64,000 bases of DNA from Candidatus Phosphoribacter baldrii. GTDB taxonomy: Bacteria > Actinomycetota > Actinomycetes > Actinomycetales > Dermatophilaceae. Below are positions 16,049 to 24,435 of the stretch, piece after piece. How positions within the stretch are numbered: position 1 is the first letter of the stretch; every line of letters starts with the position of its first letter. Where the stretch lies: positions 310,001-374,000 of the forward strand of contig JADIZV010000004.1 in assembly GCA_016704565.1 (NCBI GenBank), given 5' to 3'. The notes beneath the pieces were generated by a model that saw nothing but the letters and a program-made list of their open reading frames with translations, was not told where the DNA came from and did not search any database. A program made the translations under genes and the position numbers.

Positions 16049-16996
16049 ATGACCGGCATGGACGCCGACCCGAGCGTGGACGAGCGGCTGGATGCTGCGG
16101 TCGACGAGCTCTACGGGCTGCCCGGCGACGGCTTCCTGCCCCGCCGGGCCCAGTTGGCCGCGGTGGCCAAGGCGGGCGGCGACGCCGAGATGGCCCGCGC
16201 GATCACGGCGCTGCGCAAGCCGACCATCGCCGCCTGGGCCGTCAACCTGCTGGTCCGAGAGCGTCCCGATGAGGTGGACCGCCTCACCGACCTGGCCGCT
16301 CGGTTGCGCCGCGCCCAAGAGCGGCTGGACGGCGCAGCCCTGCTCGACCTCGGGCGGGAGCGGACGGCGCTGGTCGACACTTTGGTCGGCGCGACGGCTG
16401 CAGTGGTCGCGCAGGCCGGGGCCCGGTTCACCCCGGCGATGGCCCGCGACGTCGGCACGACGTTCGTCGCGGCCCTCGCCTCCTCGGAAGCCACCGCCGC
16501 CGTCACCTCCGGTCGGCTCACCAGGGCCATCGAGTATGCCGGTTTCGGCGAGATCGACCTCACCGAGGCGACCGCGCGGCCACTTCGGCTGGTCCGGCCG
16601 GACGAGCGTGCCTCGGCTGCTGCGTCGGCGGGGACGCTTCGGCCGGGTCGCTCGACTGCTGCGTCGGCGGGGACGCCCCCACTGAGCGAGCGGACGGCGG
16701 GGGATCCCGCGACGGGCGACGAGGATGCACGCGACCCCGCGCTGACGGCCGCGGAGGCTGCGCTGCACGACGCCATGGCAGCGGCGACCGCGGCGACCGC
16801 TCGCCACGGGGTGTTGGCGGCGGAACTCGAGCTGGCCGAGAACCGGGTCGCCCAACTGCAGGCCGAGTTGGCCCGGGCTCGGGCTCACCGGGACAAGACC
16901 GCCGACGCGTTGGGCGAGGCCGACAGCGCCCAGGCCGCCACCCAACGCGAGCTGCGCCGAGCCCGAGCCGTCGTCGAGGACCTCCGCGGGTCGTAA
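16049..16996 (+). CDS. hypothetical protein with C-terminal coiled coil
   Basis: 315 residues (ATG 16049; ATG 16058 also possible). I do not recognise a function. The first ~190 residues form an alpha-helical domain with ITALRKPTIAAWAVNLLVRERPDEVDRL, seen in uncharacterised actinobacterial proteins. A Ser/Thr/Ala-rich linker carries a direct repeat (AASAGT twice, from a repeated CTGCTGCGTCGGCGGGGACG block). The last ~75 residues are an Ala/Glu/Arg-rich coiled coil. Confidence 0.75.
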   Translation: MTGMDADPSVDERLDAAVDELYGLPGDGFLPRRAQLAAVAKAGGDAEMARAITALRKPTIAAWAVNLLVRERPDEVDRLTDLAARLRRAQERLDGAALLDLGRERTALVDTLVGATAAVVAQAGARFTPAMARDVGTTFVAALASSEATAAVTSGRLTRAIEYAGFGEIDLTEATARPLRLVRPDERASAAASAGTLRPGRSTAASAGTPPLSERTAGDPATGDEDARDPALTAAEAALHDAMAAATAATARHGVLAAELELAENRVAQLQAELARARAHRDKTADALGEADSAQAATQRELRRARAVVEDLRGS

Positions 16997-17005
16997 TGGC
17001 CCGCT

Positions 17006-17038
17006 GGCCAGGGTCGGACGGACCCGGGGTCCCTGGCC
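17006..17038 (+). terminator. hairpin terminator after the coiled-coil protein
   Basis: GGCCAGGG at 17006-17013 pairs with CCCTGGCC at 17031-17038, ten bases after the stop codon. Confidence 0.6.
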
Positions 17039-17122
17039 CAGCGCGTGTGCGTGCGTGCGAGAGTGCGCGCGAGGGCGCGTGCCTGCTTTGAGTGCGTGAC
17101 GGTGTGCGCGCGAGGGCGCGAT
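17039..17122. repeat. alternating purine-pyrimidine (GC/GT-rich) tract with 17-bp direct repeat
   Basis: The stretch is mostly alternating G/C and G/T, a pattern prone to Z-DNA. GTGCGCGCGAGGGCGCG is repeated exactly at 17063-17079 and 17104-17120. It lies between the convergent 16049 and 17233 genes. Confidence 0.6.
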
Positions 17123-17150
17123 CACCCCGCCGATCGCACACCGTCCAGCA

Positions 17151-17192
17151 CTCGGTTGACCCGAGACTCCGCGAGTCGCCAGCGCAACCGAG
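17151..17192 (-). terminator. possible terminator of the MOT1 transporter gene
   Basis: Nested inverted repeats: CTCGGTTG / CAACCGAG outside and GACTC / GAGTC inside, 40 bp after the stop of the minus-strand gene. Confidence 0.4.
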
Positions 17193-17232
17193 CGAGGTGC
17201 TCGACCCCCGAAGGGATTGCCGGCCCGACGAG

Positions 17233-18441
17233 TCAGCCAGCGTCGAGTTCCTCGGGACCGCGGGCGAGCCCTGCCCGCCGTCGAGCGATCAACGCCACCA
17301 CCCACCACGCGACCAGACCGAGCCCGAGGGCGACGGCCAGGTTGACCAACGCACCCACCACGCCCACGCCGATGGCGAACCCCCACTCGGTTCGCCCACG
17401 CAGGTCGCGCAGCAACTGGATGTGCAGCACGCCGGCCACGCCCAACAACGCCGCCAGGATCCACACCGGGAACCCGGTCAGCGCGCGAGCCGTCGCCACC
17501 CCGCCGACCAACGCCAGCACCACGAGCACCCCACCCATCAGCATCGGGGCCCGGCCGGTGCGCGCGCCGAACGACCGGTGTGCGGTGAGACCGCCGGCGC
17601 CGTGACAGACCGGCATACCGCCGAGCACCCCAGCCACGACGTTTCCCAGGCCGAGCGTCACGGCCAGCCGACCGGCGCTCACCCGCGAGGCCGCCGCTCC
17701 GAAGTAGCCCCGCGCCGCGTCCGCAGTCGCGATGCACGAGTTGGCGAACGTCAGCGGCAGTTGCGGCAGCACGAGCACCACGGCGGCCGTGGCGAAGTCC
17801 GCGGCCGACGGCACATGCAGCCGCAACTCCGACGGCCCCCACGCGACCGGCCCGCCCCCTCGCGCCACCACCCACACCAGCGCCACGCCCACGAGCGCCA
17901 CGGTGATCCCACGCGACCGCCACAGGTATGCCGCAGCCCCCGCCGCCACCGCAGCGCCCACCAACACGACCGGAGCTGTCCCAGCGTCGGCGAACTGCTT
18001 GGGCGACTCGACGACCAGCCCCCACGCCAACCGCACCAACAGGATCCCCACCGACAGCTGCACCCCTCGCACGAGCGGCTTGGGGAACACCGCCGCCGCC
18101 CGGTCGAGCAGCCCACTGACCCCCAGCGGGATGAAGACCGCAGCCATCAGCAGCGACCCGGCCGCAATGACATCCGCGCCCAGCCCCTGCGCGATCGCGA
18201 TCGCCCCGAACGCCTTGAGCGGTTGCACCGGGATCGGCACCCGATAGAAGGCGCCCGCCGCCAGATAGAGCAGCCCGGCCGGCAACAACACCGCACTGGC
18301 CGACAGTCCGTTGACCAGGATCAGGGCAACGACGATCGGCACCAACACCCCGAGGTCGGCCAGCGCCCCGGCGACCTCGCGCCGGTCCAGCCCGCCCAGC
18401 GGTCCCCCAAGAGACGCAGACGGCTCTGGGCGACGGGGCAC
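17233..18441 (-). CDS. MOT1/SulP-type molybdate or sulfate transporter
   Basis: 402 residues from GTG 18441. About ten membrane segments. The MOT1 family signature is clear: GALADLGVLVPI near the start, IPVQPLKAFGAIAIAQGL, and GGMPVCHGAGGLTAHRSFGART. These proteins import molybdate or sulfate; sequence does not decide between them. It is divergent from the next gene with 69 bp between starts. No other molybdenum genes are visible. Confidence 0.88.
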   Translation of the reverse strand: MPRRPEPSASLGGPLGGLDRREVAGALADLGVLVPIVVALILVNGLSASAVLLPAGLLYLAAGAFYRVPIPVQPLKAFGAIAIAQGLGADVIAAGSLLMAAVFIPLGVSGLLDRAAAVFPKPLVRGVQLSVGILLVRLAWGLVVESPKQFADAGTAPVVLVGAAVAAGAAAYLWRSRGITVALVGVALVWVVARGGGPVAWGPSELRLHVPSAADFATAAVVLVLPQLPLTFANSCIATADAARGYFGAAASRVSAGRLAVTLGLGNVVAGVLGGMPVCHGAGGLTAHRSFGARTGRAPMLMGGVLVVLALVGGVATARALTGFPVWILAALLGVAGVLHIQLLRDLRGRTEWGFAIGVGVVGALVNLAVALGLGLVAWWVVALIARRRAGLARGPEELDAG

Positions 18442-18510
18442 ATGCCGATGCTGCCACGTCGGCGTGAAACACGAGTGCGAGCGCTCGCTGCAACCAGGCA
18501 GGATCAGGGG

Positions 18511-19146
18511 ATGCGTATCCACCGCCTCGCCGAACGTGCCCGCACCGCCCGCGACGACCTCGATGACATCCTCGACGCCGGCTGGGTCGGCACGCTGTCG
18601 GTCAGCGTTGACGGTCTCCCGCAGGTGGTCCCGGTCCTCTACGGGCGGGTCGGCGACGCGGTCATCGTCCACGGTTCGACCGGCGCGGGCACCTTGCGCG
18701 CGGCGGCGGCGGGTTCCCCGGTCGCCTTCTGCGTCGCTCACCTCGACGGCTTCGTGTATGCCGCGTCCCTGTTCGAGTCCAGCGCCAACTACCGCTCGGC
18801 GGTGGTCCACGGCGTGTGCGAGCGGCTCGCTGACAACGAGGCCGAGGCTGCCCTCGCCGGCCTCTCGGAGCACGTCATGCCCGGCCGGGCTGCCGAGGTC
18901 CGCGCCAACACTGCCAAAGAGCGCGCCGCGACGATCGTCCTTCGCCTGCCGATCGTCGACGGTCAGTGGCTGGCCAAGGCCCGCACCGGCCCGGCGAGTG
19001 TGCTGGAGGACGACGACCCGTCGGTGTGGACGGGGGTGCTGCCGGTGCGGACCGTGCTCGGCACCCCGGCGCCGACCGCGGAAGCGGCCGCGCGCGGTAT
19101 CCGTCTGCCTGCCTCGATCGAGCAGCGGCTGGCCACGGGGAGATGA
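18511..19146 (+). CDS. pyridoxamine 5-phosphate oxidase-like flavin-nucleotide-binding protein
   Basis: 211 residues from ATG 18511, preceded by AGGATCAGGGG. It has a split-barrel fold: LDAGWVGTLSVSVDGLPQVVPVLYGR, VIVHGSTGAG, FCVAHLDGFVYA and NYRSAVVHGV are typical of the Pyridox_ox_2 group that binds FMN or F420. The substrate is unknown. The stop codon lies in the first unit of a 14-bp tandem repeat. Confidence 0.85.
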   Translation: MRIHRLAERARTARDDLDDILDAGWVGTLSVSVDGLPQVVPVLYGRVGDAVIVHGSTGAGTLRAAAAGSPVAFCVAHLDGFVYAASLFESSANYRSAVVHGVCERLADNEAEAALAGLSEHVMPGRAAEVRANTAKERAATIVLRLPIVDGQWLAKARTGPASVLEDDDPSVWTGVLPVRTVLGTPAPTAEAAARGIRLPASIEQRLATGR

Positions 19147-19176
19147 CCGCGGGGAGATGACCGCGGGGAGATGACA
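19137..19176 (+). repeat. 14-bp tandem repeat across a stop codon
   Basis: GGGGAGATGACCGC is repeated at 19137 and 19151 and partly at 19165. The TGA stop of the flavin-binding protein is in the first unit. Confidence 0.75.
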
Positions 19177-19229
19177 CTGGCAGTTGCCCGGTCGGCCAGG
19201 CCGGGGCGATCCGACGGGCCGCGACCCGG

Positions 19230-20081
19230 CTACTGCAGCTCAAGGGTGGCGTGGCGGCGACTTTGCGCTTCCACCCACCGCAACGCGGCCAAACCCAGCA
19301 CAGCGAAGACCGCCCCGAGCCCCGCCTCACGCAACAACAACGGCGCGACCGCCGACAGGCTCGCGCCGGCCACGATCTCGCGGCACGCCTCGATCGCGTG
19401 GGTGAGCGGCATGAGTCGACCGGCCGACGCCATCCACTCAGGGACCGTGTCGAGCGCGACATTGGTCCCGGTGAAGACGAGCAGCACTCCGAACACCACG
19501 TTGGACAACACGGCCGTGCTGCGCACCCGCAACGCCAGCGCCGCCTGCAACAGGCCCAGGCCGGTGCAGGACGCGGATGCGATCGCGATGGTCAGCGCAA
19601 TACCTGGCCAAGCGCTCACCGGCAGGTCGACCCCGAGCACCCGGGCCCCGGCAAAGAGACTGAACGTTGCGACGAACCATCCGTTGGCGATGACCGGCAG
19701 CGAGCGGCCGATGAACAGCGCGACCCGGTTGGCCGGCGTGGACAGGACGATCCCGAGCGTCTGCATCCACCGCTCGCCCGCAATGGTGTTGGCCATCGCG
19801 AACAGGCATGGGATCGAGGCATATTGGACGGCGTTGCCGATGAGGTAGAACGAGTCCGACCCCACCCCGGCGCTTCGCCCGATGTAGACGAACAGCAGGA
19901 TCTGGAAGATCGGCGACACGAGCATCGTCGGCACGTAGATGTAGGGGTTGAGCCAGTTGAACAACCCGCGGAAGGAGATCACCCCACCAACGGTGAGCAC
20001 CCGCCACGCGGCCCGTATGCCGCCCCTCCGCGCGGCTGGTATGCCGCCCTGCCGCGCCCCGACCTCGTGCCGCCCGGTCAT
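19230..20081 (-). CDS. ABC-2 type exporter permease
   Basis: 283 residues from ATG 20081, overlapping the stop of the upstream permease gene by 4 bp. Six membrane segments are expected, e.g. IYVPTMLVSPIFQILLFVYIG and NVVFGVLLVFTGTNVAL. It forms a three-gene exporter with 20078 and 20857. The substrate is unknown; drug or lipid export are typical. Confidence 0.87.
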   Translation of the reverse strand: MTGRHEVGARQGGIPAARRGGIRAAWRVLTVGGVISFRGLFNWLNPYIYVPTMLVSPIFQILLFVYIGRSAGVGSDSFYLIGNAVQYASIPCLFAMANTIAGERWMQTLGIVLSTPANRVALFIGRSLPVIANGWFVATFSLFAGARVLGVDLPVSAWPGIALTIAIASASCTGLGLLQAALALRVRSTAVLSNVVFGVLLVFTGTNVALDTVPEWMASAGRLMPLTHAIEACREIVAGASLSAVAPLLLREAGLGAVFAVLGLAALRWVEAQSRRHATLELQ

Positions 20082-20860
20082 GTCAGCGCCAACGTCGCAT
20101 GACGACGGGCCGAGTCGATGAGCCGCTCGGACAGGAAGGCGCCGAGGGCGGCATACCCGATGCCCAACCCGGCGCACACTGCGGTGTCGAACCACGGGTC
20201 GCGCCCCGCGGCGGCGGCGCGGATGGCGTCCATCCCCCACGTCGGTGGCAACGCTCGGGCGATCCACCGCACCCACTCCGGGAAGAGGTCCAGCGGCACG
20301 AGGAACCCGCACAGCAGCCAGCCCGGATACTCCAGCAGGTTGCCCAGCGCCCAGCCGGTCCGATAGCGCACGACGGTCACCGACAGCAGGAAGCCGAAGG
20401 TCGCCAGCGACACCAACGTCACGAGCAGCGCCACGGCGAACCCAACCGGGCTGACGATCGCCACCTCGATCCCGAACAGCACCCGTCCCCAGATGAGGGT
20501 GGCCACGAGCGAATAGAGCGCCACCGTGGCCAAGGCCGCGGTGATGGGCAGCACGGCGAGGGCGACCCGGGTCGGCGCGGTGACGAGCAACTCAAGCGTG
20601 CCCTGCCAGCGCTGCCCCTGCAGGGCGCCGCTCGCCGAGGTCGCCATCGCCGACCAGGTGCCCATGACGGCGGCACCGAGACCGGCATACACCAGTGTCT
20701 GCGGGTCGCCGTTCTGGCGGAACATCAGCAGCGCGCACGTCGCGAAGAACAGCGGGTAGACGATGTTGAGGATCCCGTCAAAGGCGGACACCGCAAGGAT
20801 CTTCAGTTGCAAGACCCAGCCCACGGCGAGCACGCGGACCGCCCGGGCCAGCCCGCTCAC
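20078..20860 (-). CDS. ABC-2 type exporter permease
   Basis: 260 residues with hydrophobic segments such as LVTLVSLATFGFLLSVTVV and PGWLLCGFLVPLDLFPEW. Paralogous in layout to the next gene, and both end in a similar ARRHATL tail (SARRHATLALT and SRRHATLELQ). Translationally coupled to both neighbours. Confidence 0.87.
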   Translation of the reverse strand: MSGLARAVRVLAVGWVLQLKILAVSAFDGILNIVYPLFFATCALLMFRQNGDPQTLVYAGLGAAVMGTWSAMATSASGALQGQRWQGTLELLVTAPTRVALAVLPITAALATVALYSLVATLIWGRVLFGIEVAIVSPVGFAVALLVTLVSLATFGFLLSVTVVRYRTGWALGNLLEYPGWLLCGFLVPLDLFPEWVRWIARALPPTWGMDAIRAAAAGRDPWFDTAVCAGLGIGYAALGAFLSERLIDSARRHATLALT

Positions 20861-21837
20861 GAGGAGACCAGTTGGACGTAGGCATCCTCAAGTGTCGGCT
20901 CCCGGGTGACCACCCGCCCGACCCGTATGCCGCGCAACGCACCGAGCACCGCGGCCGTCACATCTGCGCCAGGCTCCACTTGGACGACCAGGGTCTCCCC
21001 CACGGCCCCGTCGTCGACCACGACCGACCGGACGCCAGCTAGGGCGCCGACGACCCCCACCCGCCCGCGGACGTCAGTCTCCCCCACCCCGCTGAACGTC
21101 TCGACCTCGACGACCGACCCCGCGGTCACCCGGGCTTTGAGCTGGGCGGGAGTCCCCTGCGCGACGAGCTCGCCTGTGCGAATGACGGCGATCCGGTCAC
21201 ACAACTCGTCGGCCTCGAACATGTAGTGCGTCGTCAACAGGATCGTCTTGCCCTGGTCGCGCAGCCCGGCGATCGTCTGGCGCAGCTCACGAGCGCCGAC
21301 CGGGTCGATCCCGATCGACGGCTCATCGAGGAACAACAGGGCGGGGTCGTGCAGCAGCCCCCGAGCGATGTGCAGCCGTTGCCGCATGCCTCGGGAGAAC
21401 CCCTCGACCCGTTCCTTCTCGCGTCCGGTCAGTCCGACGAGCTCGAGCAGCTCGCCGATCCGGGCGCGCTGGTCGCGGGCGGGCACGGCATACAGCTCGG
21501 CGAAGTAGCGCAGGTTGTCCAGCGCGGACAGTCGCTCGTAGAGCCCGCGGTCGCCACCGAAGACATAGCCGATCTGCCGACGCACCTCGCGGGCGTCGCG
21601 CACGACATCCAGCCCGAGGATGGTCGCCGACCCCGACGTGGGCAGCAGCAGCGTGATGAGCATCTTGATCGTCGTCGTCTTGCCGGCGCCGTTAGGCCCG
21701 AGCAGCCCGAACAACTCCCCCGGCTCGATCGCGAAGGACACCCCACGGACCGCCTCGACCTCCTTACGGTTGCGTCGCAGGACGCCGGTCGTGGTCGTGA
21801 AGGTCCGACGCAGATCGTGCGCCTCAAGGATGCTCAC
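20857..21837 (-). CDS. ABC transporter ATP-binding protein (exporter, DrrA/CcmA type)
   Basis: 326 residues. Walker A GPNGAGKTTTIKML, signature VEGFSRGMRQRL (variant of LSGGQ), Walker B LLFLDEPSIGIDPVG and the H-loop TTHYMFEADEL are present. A C-terminal ~90-residue domain (from VEVETFSGVGETD) is usual for DrrA-like exporters. First gene of the exporter operon. Confidence 0.92.
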   Translation of the reverse strand: MSILEAHDLRRTFTTTTGVLRRNRKEVEAVRGVSFAIEPGELFGLLGPNGAGKTTTIKMLITLLLPTSGSATILGLDVVRDAREVRRQIGYVFGGDRGLYERLSALDNLRYFAELYAVPARDQRARIGELLELVGLTGREKERVEGFSRGMRQRLHIARGLLHDPALLFLDEPSIGIDPVGARELRQTIAGLRDQGKTILLTTHYMFEADELCDRIAVIRTGELVAQGTPAQLKARVTAGSVVEVETFSGVGETDVRGRVGVVGALAGVRSVVVDDGAVGETLVVQVEPGADVTAAVLGALRGIRVGRVVTREPTLEDAYVQLVSS

Positions 21838-21846
21838 CGGCGCACC

Positions 21847-22884
21847 CTAACTGCGGGCCCGGACATACCGCAGGTCGTTTTCGGCATTGCGTTCCCCCGT
21901 CGCGGTGAACCCGGCCCGTTCCAAGGCGCGTCGGCTCGCGACGTTTTCGTATGCCGTGTGCGCCGTCACCGTCGCCCCGCTCGCCTGCGCCGCGGGCACC
22001 GCCAACCGCAGGGCGTCGGTGATGAGCCCCTGTCCTCGGGCCGATTCGACCAGGCCGTAACCGATCTCGACGGTCCGAGCCGGATCAGCGGGATCCGGCG
22101 GGCCATAGAACCCCAGCGTCCCGACGACGAGGTGGTCACTGCGCCGGATCACCAGTCGACTGCTCCACTCGCGGCCCGGCAGACCCTCCACATCGCGCAG
22201 CGGTGCGCCATCGAGGTCGTCCGGCCGAGGGAAGTCCGACGCCCAGTCCGGCCGCCGCTCGCCCGAGTGCAAAGCCCGCACCTCGTCATTGCTCATCAGC
22301 CGCAGCTCGACCAGGCGACCACGTAAGGGGTCCAGACCGAGGGGGCGGGCGGCATACCCGATGGGGGTGTCGGCCGCCGTGATCCAGTAGCGGCGTTTGC
22401 CCTCCACGGACCCGTCATAGACGCCACCGGCGCCCTCGATGGTGCGCCGCGACCCGACGTTGTCCTCATCGCAGGTGACGAGGACCGGGTTGATCCCCAA
22501 CCGGGTGGCCACGGCAAGCGTCTGTCGCAGCATCTCGGTGGCCACTCCCTGACGGCGGGCGCAGACGCGCACGGCATACCCGATGTGTCCGCCCCAGGCG
22601 AGGAGCAGGTCGGTGAGCTCGTGGCGAAGGTCGATGACCCCGACGATCTCGCCGTCCCGCAGCGCCCACCGGCTCGTGCTGGAGACACGGCCCTCGGGAA
22701 GCTCGCGCCCGTGTTCGCGGGCGTGCACCTGCTCGACCCAGGTCCGGAAGACCTCCGGGTCGCCCATGACCGGCAACAGCTCATCGGACACACTCCCACC
22801 GTCGAGCCCGGGCTGGTCGTAGTCGGCGAGGAAGTCCAGCCATTCCCGGTGCAGCGTGACGTCGGGTCGGATCAGTTCGACCAT
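21847..22884 (-). CDS. tandem GNAT acetyltransferase
   Basis: 345 residues with two acetyltransferase domains. The first (about 1-175) has GYAVRVCARRQGVATEMLRQTL, NVGSRRTIEGAGG and a YWI ending. The second (about 190-345) has GYGLVESARGQGLITDALRL and YENVASRRALERAGF. The first resembles uncharacterised GNATs, the second RimJ/RimL-type protein acetyltransferases. Substrates unknown. Confidence 0.87.
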   Translation of the reverse strand: MVELIRPDVTLHREWLDFLADYDQPGLDGGSVSDELLPVMGDPEVFRTWVEQVHAREHGRELPEGRVSSTSRWALRDGEIVGVIDLRHELTDLLLAWGGHIGYAVRVCARRQGVATEMLRQTLAVATRLGINPVLVTCDEDNVGSRRTIEGAGGVYDGSVEGKRRYWITAADTPIGYAARPLGLDPLRGRLVELRLMSNDEVRALHSGERRPDWASDFPRPDDLDGAPLRDVEGLPGREWSSRLVIRRSDHLVVGTLGFYGPPDPADPARTVEIGYGLVESARGQGLITDALRLAVPAAQASGATVTAHTAYENVASRRALERAGFTATGERNAENDLRYVRARS

Positions 22885-22927
22885 CCCGCCACCCTAGGAC
22901 GAGCACCGAGTGTGAAACCATCTGTGT

Positions 22928-23566
22928 GTGATCCGCTACGCGCAGCTTGAACGCCATGACCTCGCCGACACGATGATCAAGGTCGGTCCCGACGCTCCCA
23001 CTCTGTGCGACCCGTGGCGGGTGCGGGATCTGGCCGCTCACCTGGTCATTCGGGACACCCGGCTCGACCTTGCGGCGGGCATGTTCGTCAAGCCGCTCGC
23101 GGCCCGTCTGGAGCGCGAGCAGGCGGCCCTGGCCGCGAGTGACTTCGAGGACCTGGTCAACCGGGTCCGCACCGGTCCACCGCGCTGGTCGGCCATGGCC
23201 GTCCCCGCCATCGACGAGGCCGCCAACCGGATGGAGTTCTTCGTCCACCACGAGGACGTCCTGCGCGCTGACCCGGACGCTGAGCCCCGGGTGCTGGACC
23301 GCGACGTTGCCAAGGCGATGTGGGCCAGCTTCGCCCGGGGCGCCGGTCTGCTCTATCGCCGCTCTCCGGTCGGCGTGATCCTCGTCGCTGACGGGGTCGG
23401 CCGCCAGGTCGCCAAGCGCCCCGACGCCGTCGGATCGGCCATCGTCCGCGGGTCGCTCACTGACGTCGTCCTCTACTCCTATGGCCGCAAGAGCGCCGCC
23501 CAGGTGAAGATTTCCGGCCCGGACGACGCCGTGGCCGCCTTTGCCGACACCCCCCTGGGCATCTGA
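22928..23566 (+). CDS. TIGR03085-type metal-binding protein (DinB/MDMPI-like)
   Basis: 212 residues from GTG 22928. TLCDPWRVRDLAAHLVIRD and EFFVHHEDVLRA carry the spaced histidines of the four-helix DinB/mycothiol-dependent group. The C-terminal half has a separate small domain (GDD-like ending KISGPDDAVAAFADTPLGI). Members occur across actinobacteria without an assigned reaction. Confidence 0.82.
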   Translation: MIRYAQLERHDLADTMIKVGPDAPTLCDPWRVRDLAAHLVIRDTRLDLAAGMFVKPLAARLEREQAALAASDFEDLVNRVRTGPPRWSAMAVPAIDEAANRMEFFVHHEDVLRADPDAEPRVLDRDVAKAMWASFARGAGLLYRRSPVGVILVADGVGRQVAKRPDAVGSAIVRGSLTDVVLYSYGRKSAAQVKISGPDDAVAAFADTPLGI

Positions 23567-23583
23567 GCCGCTTCCTCGCCCGT

Positions 23584-24435
23584 ATGCCGCGGCCCGCGCG
23601 ACCGGAGGCGATCCTCGCCGTCCTCTGCGCGGGCGTGGTAACACTGTCAGGTTGTCTGCCCGACCTGCCGACCCATCCGACGACCCGCGGAACGACGTCG
23701 GCCGCAACCGGGTCCACGGCCGCTGGCCCGAGCCCGAGCCAGAGCCCGTCCGGTCGCCCGTCGACGCCGCCTCCGAGCCCGGGGGCGAGCGGCATACCGT
23801 CGACCGCGGCGACCGTCGCGGGGGTGGACGTGTCGCGCTACCAGCCGACCGTCGACTGGGCCGGGCTGTGGGCCACCGGCCACCGGTTCGCGTGGGTCAA
23901 GGCCACCGAGGGGACCACTCACGTCAGCCCCACGTATGCCGCCCAACGCAGCGGTGCCCTCGGCGTTGGAATGCTCGTCGGCGGCTATCACTACGCCAGA
24001 CCGGCGGCATCGTCCGGTGCTGCGCAGGCCCGGCACTTCCTGGCCTACGGCGGCGGCTGGACTAGCGACGGACGGACCTTGCCCGGCGCCCTGGACCTCG
24101 AAGCCGCGACGACCGGCGATCCGTGTCACGGCCTCAACCCGAGTCAACTCGTCAGGTGGGTTCGGGATTTCTCCGACACCTATCGGGCAACGACCGGCCG
24201 GGTCCCGGTCATCTACGTCCGGGCGGACATGTGGGACCGGTGCCTCGGCGCCGACAGCTCGTTCGGGTCCACCAATCCGCTGTGGCTCTACGACCACGAT
24301 GGGCCGATGGGACCGCTCCCCGCCGGGTGGGACCGACCGACCTTCTGGCAGCGCGGCGTCGACGGCAACCTCGACCGCAACGTGTTCCTCGGGACCGAGC
24401 CGCAGTTGCGCGCCTGGGCCACCAGCGGGTCCTAA
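23584..24435 (+). CDS. GH25 lysozyme-like lipoprotein
   Basis: 283 residues from ATG 23584, a codon inside a GTATGCCG motif. The signal peptide ends at a lipobox (LSGC, Cys24), followed by a Ser/Thr/Pro linker to about residue 78. The glycoside hydrolase 25 domain starts GVDVSRYQPTVDW (Asp82) and has ALDLEA with Asp170 and Glu172 as the catalytic acids. It probably cleaves peptidoglycan at the cell surface. It is convergent with the site-2 protease gene and overlaps its end by 4 bp. Confidence 0.9.
   Translation: MPRPARPEAILAVLCAGVVTLSGCLPDLPTHPTTRGTTSAATGSTAAGPSPSQSPSGRPSTPPPSPGASGIPSTAATVAGVDVSRYQPTVDWAGLWATGHRFAWVKATEGTTHVSPTYAAQRSGALGVGMLVGGYHYARPAASSGAAQARHFLAYGGGWTSDGRTLPGALDLEAATTGDPCHGLNPSQLVRWVRDFSDTYRATTGRVPVIYVRADMWDRCLGADSSFGSTNPLWLYDHDGPMGPLPAGWDRPTFWQRGVDGNLDRNVFLGTEPQLRAWATSGS

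Noticed and set aside
17151..17192. tRNA-like nested stems
   Set aside because: Only about 42 nt, no anticodon arm, no T-loop sequence.
15260..18493. 1077-codon open frame on the minus strand
   Set aside because: Only the last 254 codons are dapB. The rest is antisense or out of frame to the coiled-coil protein and the MOT1 transporter, an effect of high GC.
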